Of a stretch of DNA of 64,000 bases, positions 46,301 to 59,600 are shown one piece after another; the stretch's first letter is position 1, and every line of letters starts with the position of its first letter. The stretch is from positions 9,052,001 through 9,116,000 of the forward strand of contig JAVHKY010000024.1 of NCBI GenBank assembly GCA_035079385.1, read 5' to 3'. A model generated the notes under the pieces. The model did no database searches. It saw nothing but the letters and a program-made list of their open reading frames with translations, and was not told the origin of the DNA. The translations under genes were made by a program, and so were the position numbers. The DNA is from Aspidiotus rigidus (taxonomy: Eukaryota; Arthropoda; Insecta; Hemiptera; Diaspididae).

Positions 46301-46701
46301 AAAATCACTTTTTTTTTTCTCTCTTTCTCCTCTCAGGAAGACGTGAAAAGGAACAAAGTTTGACCTGCAAATTCCAAATGAATCATTTAATTCAAGTTGT
46401 TCTCACAGGCATTGATTCCAGAATACTTTCTGAACAATACAAGTATCTCCTCAAATACGCTGGTTAGTATGGAGGTGGGGCCGCAGAAGTTGTGTATTGA
46501 TTGGCCAATACATGGCTTACAAAGCCAAACTTAAGGGTGTATCTATATAGTTTTACAGGTGATTCTTAAAATATGTACGGTGATGAAAAGAAGAATACTG
46601 AAGCAATTTGTTTCTTTCATTTTCGCTTCGAATTAGAGATAAAGGTGGATGAAATTGAATTTTTAGTCGCGAAAACTGATTGCTGTACAAATGAAGTCAT
46701 A

Positions 46702-46773
46702 TCCCGTGTGGTCTAGTGGCTAGGATATCTGGCTTTCACCCAGAAGGCCCGGGTTCGATTCCCGGCACGGGAA
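46702..46773 (+). tRNA. tRNA-Glu (TTC)
   Basis: A complete 72-nt tRNA folds: acceptor stem TCCCGTG/CACGGGA with discriminator A, D-arm GTCT...GGAT-type, anticodon stem TCTGG/CCAGA, and anticodon TTC at 46735-46737 in loop CTTTCAC. The T-arm GCCCGGGTTCGATTCCCGGC contains the B box GGTTCGATTCC. It decodes GAA. The A box is intact and a T5 run follows, so it is likely functional. No intron and no encoded CCA. Confidence 0.96.
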
Positions 46774-46779
46774 GAAGTC

Positions 46780-46784
46780 TTTTT
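46780..46784 (+). terminator. RNA polymerase III terminator of tRNA-Glu
   Basis: A run of five T residues lies 7 nt after the mature tRNA end, the usual simple terminator for RNA polymerase III. Confidence 0.8.
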
Positions 46785-48439
46785 GTATTTTTAAAAAATG
46801 ACCTACTCCTACACTTTTCGTTAACATGTGAATCGATATCATCCAGAATGAAATAAAAATTGCGAATAGATATTTTGTAAATTCACTAAGCATTATTTGA
46901 ATTTTTTTTTAACGACTTTAATTTCGTTTCGTGCCAACATGTGAGAATTTCTAACCTAATTATTTATTCACATACGTGTGCTTATAGCAGAGTGATGTTG
47001 AATGTATTATTTGCTATGGTTTTAGTAAGCAAACAAAGTGAGAAAACTGAAGAAAGATGGAGATAACGCGAAACTGCGAGCAAAAACATTGCGAACAGCG
47101 CATGTCAAGAGTAAGAAGTTGATGAAGATTACTGACTCGGTATCTTGAGTATATAAACAAGCTACGCGTCCTAGAGACAGGGTCGGTAAGAAATATGCCG
47201 TAGTCATACCGAGTTGCCAGCTTTGTCAGCATTGTGCTGAGTCTATCCCCTGTATGGTACCTGAGTCTGGTCGATTCTGAGACGTATGATTTTACATGTG
47301 TTGGAAAACTCCGTTGGAAAGAGTCCAGATGATCTCTTTTCCTTTGATGAGTTCGAGGTTATTGAAAGTTTATTTTTCCCAATAGTCTTACTAAAAGATG
47401 GGGCTGTACTTCTGTTACAAATCAAGAAAGAAACGAATAATGTTAATCAATAATGACACTAAGCAGCAATAGTGTAACAATCTAACCTCTATCCCATCTA
47501 AGATTGACAATTTGCAACCCGCAATGCACTTTTAATAGTATCTCCAGTGTTAGGTGGGAAAAGGAGAATTTACAAATTATTCCTTTTCTATAAGTTGCGA
47601 CTTGCCTCCCTTCTGAAGTCCTGAGAAAATTACCCTTAAAATCCCCATTTGAAGCCCTGTTCATTCCCTTTGTTCCCGCTTTTTTCCCAGTTGAAGTCCT
47701 TCCGATACCGGGAATCAAAGGGCTTTAACTAAGAAAAACATGAAACCTTTTGGATCTCCAAGCTTCAATTGGGAAAAACTACCCTTTTGATTCCCATTTG
47801 AATGCCTGCAGCTGTTCAAATTCCAGGGCTTCTATTGAGAGCAAGGTTTGCCTACGAAATCATCAATCTTGAATGAAACAGATCAGAAAACTTTTCTTTC
47901 TGAAACGGTTACCTATCGTTTATCGTTATTCATTTATTTCGTTGATCAATTGTGAGCCCAGTTTTACGGGGAAAAAATATCTCTTTGAGCATTTGATGTC
48001 CCCATGGCAGAAACATCGGTAGTATATCCCTATTACGTACCTATGTAAAATATCCTCTAATTATTCCCATTTCCCGATAATGACTTTAATATGTACCCAT
48101 TTGGGAACATTTTAGGGCGTTATATGCTGTCAAATATTCAACGGGACACAAAGTACCTACGTGTCATCTGAAAGAAAATGACAAGAGCTGCAGCAAGAGA
48201 AATCATAGTCGAATTGCTACCATCCTCTAATGTAAACTGTATGAAACAGAGAAATCGAAAATACGAGTAAGAACTAGGATAGCAGGTGATCTCATCCAGA
48301 CGATACAACAAAATGTCCCTTCTAATCTTACCATTCCATATTGGAGATGATTTGATGGATAAAAATTTTTTAAAAAGGTTAGAATGCTATTGTGGCTTGA
48401 TAGGCATACAATTGGTAGGTATCTCTTAATTATAAATAA
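46785..48439. other. AT-rich spacer, no gene recognised
   Basis: Only short frames without domains. Around 47480-47830 there are repeated ATTGGGAAAA, CCCATTTGAA and GGAATCAAAGGGC-like strings suggesting a small degenerate repeat. Nothing else stands out. Confidence 0.4.
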
Positions 48440-49436
48440 CTAGCGGTTGGCGACGCGCCTCCGGCGCGCCTGACCGCTAGCTGTGTGTTGAGTAGATATC
48501 TGTGTTTTATAGGTATCTGTATCTTATAGGTATGTGTGTTTTGTAGGTATCTTGGAATTCAGATGAATTTTTAAAAAAGAAACAGTGGAAAGAGTTTTGC
48601 AAAATTCACAACTATTCAGTTCAAAAATAAGAAAATAGACACCAAAAACTGCGACTGTACTTATAAAATATCAAAGTTTCGAGTCGCATAAAAATAAAAT
48701 CACCAAATTAAATTTTTTACACACTAATTCACTTGAGAGCTGACTTAACGCGTGAAGCCTGTATCGCAGCAGAATACAGACAAATCCATCGACATTTTGC
48801 CAGTCCCTAAGAAAACACACGGACAACAGGTAAAAAAAGGGTCATTTCCGCTAGCCCATACGCAGTGCGCACCGTGTCTAGACATTGGTTCTTGTATGAG
48901 ATACCGGATGTAAAATCCTTTATGTAGGTGTTTTTAAAACTGTGAATAAAATAACATTACTTGGTACCTATGGAAGTACAGCGAATACTGTAGTCACAAA
49001 ATTTCCTCCTAAAAATCTGGAACCGGGCTCATTCGAAAGGAAATTACAGGGGCTACAATTTTTGTTCTCTTCAATTTTTCATAAAAATGAGTTATACTCG
49101 AGTTATCACAATAATTCAATTTTCGAAACGGCGCCACTCAACGCGCGTAGGTCTAACGTACAGCGCAAAGCAGTTTCAGTACTCGATAATGCCCGTTTTT
49201 CCTTTATATTGAAAAAAGTCATTGTTTTCGCCCTTTTTTGAAATTACTCAGCACCTCCCCGTCAAATTTTTATTTTTATGAGTCTATGTGCTGCTCTGGG
49301 ATGAGGACAATATATCCTGAAAGTTTGAAAGCGATCGGCCCAGTAGTTCTCGAGTTATAAACGGACAGGAGGACGGACGGACGGACGGACGGACAAACTT
49401 TCTGCTTTATATATTAGATATTGAAAGTTTTTTCAA
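48440..49436. mobile_element. Putative non-autonomous retroelement with hairpin start and GGAC tail
   Basis: The left end has a compact hairpin at 48440-48480 (CTAGCGGT facing ACCGCTAG, GC-rich middle) that stands out in AT-rich DNA. The right end has ATCGGCCCAGTAGTTCTCGA, then a (GGAC)n run (about 49372-49394), then ACTTTCTGCTTTATATATTA. This tail form is common in insect RTE-type LINE and SINE elements. The middle lacks recognisable coding sequence. Borders are approximate. Confidence 0.5.
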
Positions 49437-52400
49437 AAGATTGCTAACAAGAGTGAAAAACTTTTTTGACACGTCTTGCACGACGAACATTGAACTTATA
49501 AGCTTGCGTTAATGAGATTTTCTCATGAGTGCAAATAGATCATCTTTCTATTCAAAAAGTGATACAGACGACTTCGAAAAGAAAAGAAAAAAAAAAACAC
49601 GATTTTCTAATTGCTTCATTTTTTTTCTCCTCCCCACGCGTGACTTCGTCGAGAGCAAAAGTCTAAATATCATTTTAAATTGTTTTCGTCACTCTAATGG
49701 GCGGTATGACTTTTTTACAGGTAATAGTTAGTCGGATACGAACCTAACGATTTGAATAAATTCGATGTACATTTTTTCATTTTTTCAAAATTTATTACAT
49801 TTACACGTAACGATATTTAAAATAATCGACAATCGTTTAACAAAATAATTACAACACAAATAAGTACATAATACGGAAACAGAATAAATTTACAAAATAT
49901 CGAAAAATATTTTTTTCATCACACAATGATAAAAAGAAAAGAAGAGAAACAAATATGAAAACGAAAAAATGTGAAATGAGGAAATTCGAATCTTATTTTA
50001 GTATTCAACTTGGTTGGTAGGTAATATTGATTGAAATGAAGGAAACTATTAATTAGGAACTAACGTTCGCATAAATCTACAAGTATAGAGTTTGATTAAA
50101 ATTACGTACCTAAGGTAGTAATTATAATATTCTGAATTTTAAGAATTTAGTTTCTTAGATATAGTAAGTTTACATCGTTCACACTTTGGATTATTCAATG
50201 GATTACGGAGCTTAATGATAAATATTAGGTATTCTAAAAAGAGAAGAAAAAAATATGAGAAAGGAAGAAGAAAGGAACAATAGACAGAATGTACAAGGTA
50301 ATCTTGTGCGGTATCATCAAATAGTTATTTTATAATTTAACAATATTATGAACGAATTACACAAAAAATTGGTCATTGTAAAGAAAATATGAATTGTGAC
50401 TAGAAAATCACTACGGTATCAAGTTACTCGTATTACATTACACTCTAAAAGTGGTAAATGAAAAAAAAAAATAGGTATACCTACATTTTGAATGAGGATA
50501 ACGAAGAAAAATATTTCATAAGGACCATAAGGAAGTATTTATTGAAAAATATTCTTTAATAGAGCTACAATTATTGAGAAAGTTCAGCGTAGGTAAGTGA
50601 TGTTGCGTTATTTGAGAAAATGAAAGAGAGAATTATTCAGCTTGTAATGTAGGGACTGGAAAAACTACGTAGGTATTTGGAAGATTTCACCCTCAACTAA
50701 TCGTTCTAAATTCGAAAATAAATAGGGGGAGTATTAATGAATATTTTGGTAGAGAACAGAGATTTAGTTCCGTGTACGTTTTGGAAAGTGAAATTACCTA
50801 TTGAACCGAAGTTAGAGGAAATCCTGTACAAGAAGAAACTGCTTTAATTTTGCAAGAAACAACAAGCGACCTACGCTAGTTTTTAATCGAGTTGATATTT
50901 TTCTTATAGTTTAGAAAATATTTTTGTTAGAATTGTTAGATCTACCATGCCATTTACCTATGTGCAAGAGTTTCACGATGTTTGTACCGTCTACGTACTC
51001 AAGTACGGGCTAATTTTCGAGTAGGTAACATACGTTAACGTATAGTAGGCCTATGATGATTTTTAATAAGAATTCAATATTAAATAAGTAATTGAATGAG
51101 TTTTTTCGGGTGGAATCAAATCGAGTTAGTAATTAATTATCCAGTATTATCAAAATGTAAGCGAAATTATTTCCACAAGTCTGAAAAACGATTAGAATGG
51201 TGTACTTAAGTACGATTTTGTTTCTATAGCTCGTACCTATAAGTAAATTTCTTGCCTAATGAAAAATATTTCGTTCATTGTAGAATAGGAACCACTGTGA
51301 AGTTTCCGAGTTATAGATATCAAAGATTTCATAACGTCAATAATAAATAATTTAGGCCTACTTAATTATTGCTTTCGATCTCACCTTCAGCATTTTCATT
51401 TATTTGATTTTTATTCATCGAAATTAATGAACATATCGACGAGAGTTTTTGGTGAATGAAAGTATAATACTTAGCCTACCGATTAAAACGATAGGAATTT
51501 TTTGAATGTTTAAAAAAAGTTTGCTTGCTTTAGTATTTCAATTAATGATGGTTGAAAAGATTTTTCATCGTAGCTTTTCGAAAAACAAAATAAGTAAAAT
51601 TAACGCCTGTGTAGGAATAAACTTTTATTCGGGCGCAAACTTTTTTCAATCTCCAAAATACAGTTTCGAAGTCTACAGTACGTTTCTAATTGATAAACAA
51701 TTTTTTTTCTTTTTTAATTTCCATCTTCAAGTGACCATAGGCTTGATACGGAAATTTTTTAATTTTGATTAAACATTCCACTCTGTTCTTTTTTCAAGGT
51801 CTAAACTTTTGCCTATAGTTCCTTTAGTACTTTTAAAGATTTTGATTGCAGTGCTTTAGTGACTTGGTGAGTTCTAAGTATTTCATTAATTTATAATCCT
51901 TTTTCAGTCATCGTTCGGTTTTGATCAAAGCTCCGAGTTAGACAAGATTGGATGTTTTTACAAATGTTTTAGATCTTTCTTACCCTTTAATTGTCGATTT
52001 TCTTCAAAAAAAAAAAAAAAGGCAATTTCACGCGACGATAGCGTTATAGCTGTCAGATCTGCTTTTCAATTGTCCGCAAGGAGAAGGATTCCCAACTTTT
52101 TCACGTTTTTCTTCTTTTAAATCGACCCTATTTTTACCTGTGTTCTTGTGATGGCACATTCAAAAAATTTGGCTTTTCTGTTGAACGTGTCGGCCATATT
52201 TCAGTCTCTTCGCGTTAAGAACACATACTGACGTCATGAGGTATCAAGAAGTTGTAGCGTGCGTTGTGTAAGCACCGACCAATGGGTAATGTTTATCTGA
52301 TATAGACTGAATTGTCGTGACGTCAGTCATTGTAAACTCCCTACCAACAACGCGCGAACAGTCCAACACACTTCAAAAACCCTTCAATGTGATCGATTGT

Positions 52401-53602
52401 ATCGTTCTTGGTTCCCATAAGAAATACACTGGCACGTTTCGATCATACGTTCAAATTGAAAAACCAGAAACAAATAATTGCAATTACGTGTTTATATTCA
52501 GAAGTAGAAAGTTCTCAAGTGTTTGAAAATGTACCTGCGGTTCTTTATTTATTTCTGGTTTTCAAATTTGAACGTAAGATCGAAACGTTCCTGTGTATTT
52601 CTTATGAAGCAGTTTTTTGTTTACGAACCACAGCGGTAAAATAGGGTAAAAATAACAGCGTTCAGCGTGGTTGTAGGGTAAGCTATGTGGAGTTTGTGAC
52701 GTCACGACAATTAAGTCTATTATTTTTACCATTCCTCTTAGACGCGGATGCTCTTAGTACCTATTCATTTTGATTCAACCTGGTTGTAAGTATGTTCAGG
52801 TTACAGTGTGTGTAATGTGTATCGTCTACTACTCTACTGAATAGGTATACTCGAGCCATAACCAGTATAAAACTTAATGACTACCGTCATTGTCACTCTT
52901 TGTACATATTATTGGAGGAGATAGATGATTTTATAGTTCTTCTGATTTCGAGCCATTATGATTTAACCCTACAGCTTTGTTAAAGACTTGTTGAGCTTGC
53001 GATTTTCTAGACAAAGGATTCTACTATGAATTGAGATGAAAACTCATCATAAATTAATATGAGGTATCGTTCAAGTACAAACTGGACAAGAAAATTGGGA
53101 CTGAAACGGAAGGGGAGAGCGCCTCCTAATTTTTTTTTTTTTTTTTTCATATTATTGAGTTAATGAACTTTGAGGTTCCTCGAAGTTGGAAGAAGCGAGT
53201 AAGTATATAGAAACCCAGTTATTTTCTGAACTGGTGTGTAAACAATATTTGCAATGTGAGAACTGTTGGAATAATCGCAACATTATACCTACACCTTTCA
53301 AAACTCATGATTTAAAGGAAAAAAAAAAGTCTCCCTTATTTTATATAATAGACTCTAAAAATTATCAACAAAATACATTAAACTAGTATCACTTTTGAAA
53401 GTAAGAAATAAGAGGACATTCAACACTTTTCCCACAGGTCTACTAAATCTATTGAATCTACCTACGACTCTAAAAATTGATATTACTTGGTCTATACAAC
53501 CCTCTTATAGGACTTTATATTCACAATGTTAGGTAGGTATAGACCTATAAAAAATGAAATATTAGAACAATTGCGATAGTGCCATACGGTAACACGATGA
53601 CT
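49437..53602. other. AT-rich, repeat-poor stretch downstream of the IQ-motif gene
   Basis: From about 49.74 kb to 53.6 kb the usual dispersed repeats of this window are mostly absent, apart from one long hairpin at 52303-52719. On the minus strand this lies immediately after the stop of the IQ-motif gene. A minus-strand AATAAA lies at 49792-49797. It may be a very long 3' untranslated region, as is common in neuronal genes, but this is inference only. Confidence 0.35.
52303..52719. repeat. Long imperfect palindrome (about 417 bp)
   Basis: TAGACTGAATTGTCGTGACG at 52303 faces CGTGACGACAATTAAGTCTA-like sequence ending at 52719. Near the centre, CATAAGAAATACACTGGCAC, TTTCGATCATACGTTCAAAT and AAACCAGAAACAAATAA face their complements (52538-52608). 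Arms of about 180 bp are roughly 80-85% complementary, with a loop of a few tens of bases. It is probably a foldback transposon; transcribed, it would give a long double-stranded hairpin. Confidence 0.75.
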
Positions 53603-56600
53603 TTAAATGTCATTTCTGTAAGGCTGCGGATTAACCAGCGACATTTTTCTAGATTTATACCTCCTATAATTCAATTGTATTTTCGTAGCCGCCGAATTTT
53701 GTAGACTGTGACGTTTACGTACTAAATAGCCGCGCACACCTGCCTGTATTTTGGTCACGTGCTTCTCGAGATTCGGGTGCTGACTTCCTGAAATATTGCT
53801 GCAACTAGAGCTGTTGGAATTCGCGGCCAAATCGTTCAACGAGCTGGACCTTTTTACGCTCTTACGTACTTTGTAGCCGCGAAAATGCGCTTGTATTTTA
53901 GTAGCCGCCGATGCGGAAATTTGTATACTTTTGCGAGCGCGAAAACCACGATAAGTTGCTTGGATTTTGACAGCCGCCTGTTTTATCGCATCCTCGTCAT
54001 CCGCCGCCTCCGTCGATGTACGAACCGCCTTTTGCAATGTTTTGTTCTCTAAAAAGACAACACAAGAAAAATGCGTAAAAATTTCTCTATCGCGTATAAT
54101 TTATCACGCGAAACAATAACAGAAAACTGGCACATTTTAGGCGGAAGCGACACATTACGTTTGTTAATATACAAATAAAGACGTCTTGAATCCGATATGA
54201 TACTCGTAGGTCGAAATTTCTCTCCTAGCTGTAGCAGATGTTAACGTCGAGATATGGGTCTCGAGAAAATTCTGGACTTTGGATCGTATATTTCAAATTA
54301 ATTTCTAGTTAAGAACATTGAAATGGTGAGGGAAATTTTCGGCAAATTTAAAGGGATAAGGTGACCAAAAGGAGGACCTCGGGAAAAATATTTATTCCGA
54401 GGACTACTTCCTATTGGTCATTATTGGAGTCTGACTTCAAGGCAATGAATCGATTCATGATTTAATTTCAATCAAAAACTCGCAGTCCTCGTAATGAACT
54501 GCTCGGGGTGCCTTCATTAACTTTGTTAATTGAGGCAAACAGGGAACCTGTTTATGGGAGTCAAGTGTGCATTGTCATTCATATACAGCTTGAACTTTGT
54601 TCCTCACCACCTTGATGGTTTTTCCTCTTCAGGTCTAGGCGTTTTTTTTGTCAGTGGTTTCCAAGTAGGCCTAATCCACTTTGACGTACGAAGCTTCTCC
54701 GAATCCTCCTCTCCATCATATATAGCTCGGAAGTAAACATTTTTTAATGCTATCAAAACGTGCAAATTTATGCTTAAAATAATAAATAAATAAACAAGTC
54801 TAGCATGCTGTACATTAGGCCTAGTATGATGAAGTATTTTTGAGATCTCACTCCCTCCATTTGTTCGCGTCCCCCCTTCTTGGTCTGGTAGACACTATTT
54901 CAAGCTAACAACCAAAATAGAACCTCCCATCACATACGTATGTAAGACTGTAGCGTAGTACAGCCCACGAAATCAACAATACTTCTGAGATTGCAGTGAT
55001 AAACACTGAATCAACAAAATATTCACAGTTCCGATTGTGTGCTAACGACATGCCCTAGCTCAGAAGATGATAACATCAACCGTCCTACTATCTAATATAC
55101 CTACGCCTGCCAAACCTCTCTGCGAGTAGCGCTGTTACCGAGATTACGGCGTGACTGAATCTTACACGTATAACTCGAAAATGCCCCCTTCTATCATATA
55201 TAGTTCAGAAGTTGAAATTTTTTCAAGTCCCCCATCTATTATAATAACAGCTCTGAAGTTGAAATTTTTCCGAGTCCCCCTTGTATCATAATTAGAGCCA
55301 GGATTTGCTGGCATTTGTCACTTTTCTTCCTGAAGGGGCGAACAGTTTTTGATAAAATAGAAGTTCGAATCACATGGAAAGAGGCCAGGGAAAAGAGTTT
55401 TATTTTGCCGAAAATTTCCGAAAAAACCGTTAATTTTGAGTACAAAGTTTGAAATTGTTGCCTTTTTATTCATGAACAAAAGGAGACGCGTGAAAATTGT
55501 GCTTTAAATGTGAAAATTGTTGAAAATATTATTTTGAGTTCAAAATTAAAAAATTAAAAATTCCGATTGAAAAATTGCTAGGATTTTGTTGTATTGATGA
55601 GTTTGATCCACAAAATTAATTTATTTCGGTCAAAAATCACGTAGTTTTGGTCAAAAATTGAATACTTCTGGTCGTAAATTTGTAAAAACACTGGTTTTTT
55701 CTGTTTTTTTTTTGTTTTTTCTACCGAATATTGCCGAAAATTTCATATTTGATGCCAAAAATAAAATTTTTTACTACCAGAAATCCCGGCTCTATAATAT
55801 AATATACTGTATTATAGCTCAGAAGTAGACATTTTTCACAGTCCACCTTCAATCATATATAGCTTGGAAATAGAAATTTTTCCAAGTCCACCTTCTATCA
55901 TATTATACAGCTCGGAAGAAGAAATTTTTCTCAGTCCCCCTCCTACCATACGTAGCCCGGAGTTAGAAATTTCAACAGGAACCTGTTTTATGGGGGGTTT
56001 TTTGAATAGTTTGCCGTGCGCCGTCTGGCAAAAAACTTGGAAAAATTTCAACCCTCTAGCCATATATTTTTACTGAGTCCCCCTCCTATCATATATATAG
56101 TTCGAGAGTCGAAATTGTTCTAAGTCCCCTTCCCATCATACATAGCTCGAGAGTCAAATCATATATAGCGCGATAGTCGAAATTTTTCCAAGTCTCCCGC
56201 CCATCATTTATAGCTTGAGAGTCGAAATTTTTCCAAGTGCCCCTCTTATCATATATGACTCGAGAGTCGACATTTTTCCAAGTTTTTTGCTGGACGGAGC
56301 ACGGCGGACGGCAAATTTCTCAAAAAGTCCCCCATAAAACAGGTTACCTGTAAATATCCGTATTCCCGACACACCAACCCGTTGTGAGGATTGGAGCCGA
56401 GTTTGAATTCATGCAAGAAGGGAGTATGATTTAAACGCTCTTTAAAATTTATAAAGAGTAAAATAATAAGAAAGAAAGAAAGAAAAAAGTTGGAGAGAGG
56501 ATGGCTGCTGGGCCTTACTTCGAAGGAAAAATGGAAAAATTGATTTGAATTTAAATGTTGATGGAAGGAAGTAGGCCTGAAATAACTTTGAAAATGTGTG

Positions 56601-59600
56601 AGAAAATTGAAGAGTTTTCGAATGATAGGTCGGCGGCTCTGAGAGTGGTATAGAATTGTAGATTGATGGCTTCTAAGTATAATATTTGTCTAATGTTGGA
56701 TAGTTCTAAACATTCAAAAAGTTAATGATTTTTTTTCATTTTTTTTTTTTTTTTTTTTACGAGCATTTCAGCTGCACATAAGGGCTATTTGCTCATGATG
56801 TCGCCTTTGGAAGAATTGTCTGGATGAAGGGGACATAGGTCAGATTCGGAAAGATTTAAACGTTTTAGGTGAGCGGGGAGTCGATCGTGTACAAAACGAA
56901 GACGGCTGAGTTTAACTATAAGGAAGCGGGGAATATTGCTTAAAAGTTCAAAACAATAGAATGCCGGAAGTAGAGGTTGAACGAGGAAATAATGAGATTT
57001 CAGATTATTGACGTATTTCGAGTAGGATATTGCCCAGTCATCTCGCGGAGAGCATCGACTTTTTTGTTCTTTTTTTCAAAATGAATTTATGAATTACAAC
57101 TATACAGAGTATTTACATAATTTATCATGGAGTGTCGCGATTATAACCCTCCATGAGAAACGAAGAGAGGTCAGATATAAGAATATCGAATGAGAGAAAA
57201 TAATTCTGACATAGGGAGCAGATTTTACATTTGTGTGTCTTTTCACCATCAAAAAACAGACCTAATAGCTATATTTTTCTTGTTTGTTATGCACTTAATA
57301 TGTAATCTAGGAGCGATGATCTGGACTTTATTTACGCTTACGGGATGGACCCTGAAATATGTGCAATGTTTATTTCTGTTGCACGATTTAAATGTACGTG
57401 AGAGCTAATTAATTCAATTCTTTCTCTTACCAACGCATTACTTGTCATTAGTTTTCAGCTCTCCGAACCAATACTCATGTGATCTTTGAGTGCCAAATGT
57501 ATTCGGCGCAAATAAATTATTTTCAAATAAGAAATTGTGCCAATTTTTACCTCTGCGATCGTCGATATCGATGAATAGCGAGAGAGAGCATGAGGTCTGT
57601 CGCTTGTTAACATTTTCGTTTACGTATTTAAAATTATGTCGTTGGCCAACGGAAGTGAAAAAAAAAATACACGCGCCTTCTTCGCACTCGAACAAAGGTT
57701 AAGGTTCTGAAAACGAAATACTCGTAGAAACTTACGAGTTTTTCCGATGAAGAAATTCTTCCATTTTTAAAAGCTACGTAGTATGCATAGAGAAAGTCCA
57801 ACGATGGTACGCGTCGGAAACTTCTCATAACGTGTCAGACGAATTGACTTTAAAGCTCCGTAAGATGTAAATTTGCAAATTTAATTACGTAGCAAATGTG
57901 GAGACAGAAAACGAGAGATGGCAGAATCGAGAAAAGTCCGCCAGCAATTTTGAGAGTCGACGGTTCTACTTTAAGAAAATGAACTTTGCCTTTAGCAATT
58001 TGTATACGAAATTTCGTACTGAAATTTAAATGAAGATTAATTGTCGAGCTCCTTCCTGGCTTCAAATGGGGATAAGGTAACGTTTATTTGTACACTACCC
58101 CGAGGAAATTTTCGATAAGTGCTCTCCCTTGGCTGATTAGAAAGAGACTTCATTTTCACGAGAAATAAATTGAAGACTCGACGCGACACCAGGTGGAATT
58201 AAGAACATATTATGGTAGTTTGTCAAACTGAAAACGAAGGTAAATAAAGATAAAGGATAAGGATATGTTGAGAATTACCTACTTGACACATATCCTTCCA
58301 CAATTGCAAATCATAATTAAATATTTATTATGTGGATTGTGTATGAGACTCGTATTTATTTTCAGCTTCCAGCTTTCAAATTCACTAATTATGTCATATT
58401 TGGTATGGTCAATATATGTGTGAATATAGCGGTTTACGGTTCCGGTAAACCTGGGTGAACCATAATTTAGAATTATTGGTACTCATTTTACAAGTGCTTC
58501 ATTTCTTTCACGTTTTCTTTCTCCTCTGCTATTTCCTCCCTGTCCAGTTCCTGTTTGCTGGTAAGTCCTTGAGAGCAAGTTGAGCCCACCAGCGGAAGAC
58601 ATGACTCGTTAGTCGTAAGCCACTACAGGGCAAAATGTACCTTCTCGCGCTAGTTTAAAGGCTTTGTGAGCTCAAGCGCACTTATTTTGATATTCGGGGA
58701 AGAAAAAGAGAATTTTTGAGAGCTATCATTTTTACAGCAAAGACAAGACTTGGAAAAAATTACACAAAATTAGAGAGTCAGGTGATTGCAGAGCTCCTTT
58801 TTTGAGGGGTAAAAGAGTTTAGGAACGCGGGAAAAGGTAATCTGAGAAAAAGGTTGGCACCGTGCGAATGTGGGACTTGAAAAATTTCCGATCTTCGAGC
58901 TATACATCGGAGGAGAGACTTAGGATTGTGAATCTATACATAATAGAGGGAACTTGGAAAAATTCCGACTTCCAAGCTATATAAGTGACCCCGTCTACAG
59001 AAACCCGCCTAAGTGTTCAATTACAATCAGGAGAAAAGGAATCTTCCTCCTCCTGTAGAAGATTCTTTTCTCCTGATCGATATTCAACGCTAAGGCGGGT
59101 TTTTGTAGATGGGGTCACATATTGTGAACTTGAAAAATGTTCAATATCGAGACTATATTATAGAAAGGGACTTGGAGTTCATGGGGTATCTTAGAAGGGT
59201 GTTCTGAACCTCTTGGTATTTGAAGCCTTGCATATCTGGTTCATTGAAGGAGCTAAACCAATTAGTGTATGAAGTATTGCATAATCTAGTTACTTGAAGA
59301 GGCTATTTCTACCGGTTGAGGCCGAAAGATGTTACCAATTAAATGGGAGTTTGCGCTAAATTCACTCTAGCGCAAAAACGCGAAGCGTTAGATGTACACT
59401 TCATAACTACAAAATTGGTATCTCAGTTTTGTCTTCAATTTCTGAGCCGAGTTGAAACAATGACATGACGGCCGGCTAAGAAAAATCCCATATAACACGT
59501 TCCTTGTTAAAATTTTGACTTATGCACGATATGGGACTTGCTTTCCTGTCATATAAAGAAAGAAAGACAGAAACTAAATAAATAAATAAGTAAATAAATA

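Noticed and set aside
48440..48480. GC-rich hairpin considered as a hammerhead or other self-cleaving ribozyme
   Set aside because: The conserved hammerhead core (CTGATGA and GAAA) is not present.
57733..57762. Minus-strand ATG followed by 29 open nucleotides and GTAAGT, a possible alternative first exon of the IQ-motif gene
   Set aside because: It would leave in phase 2, while the last IQ exon requires phase 1.
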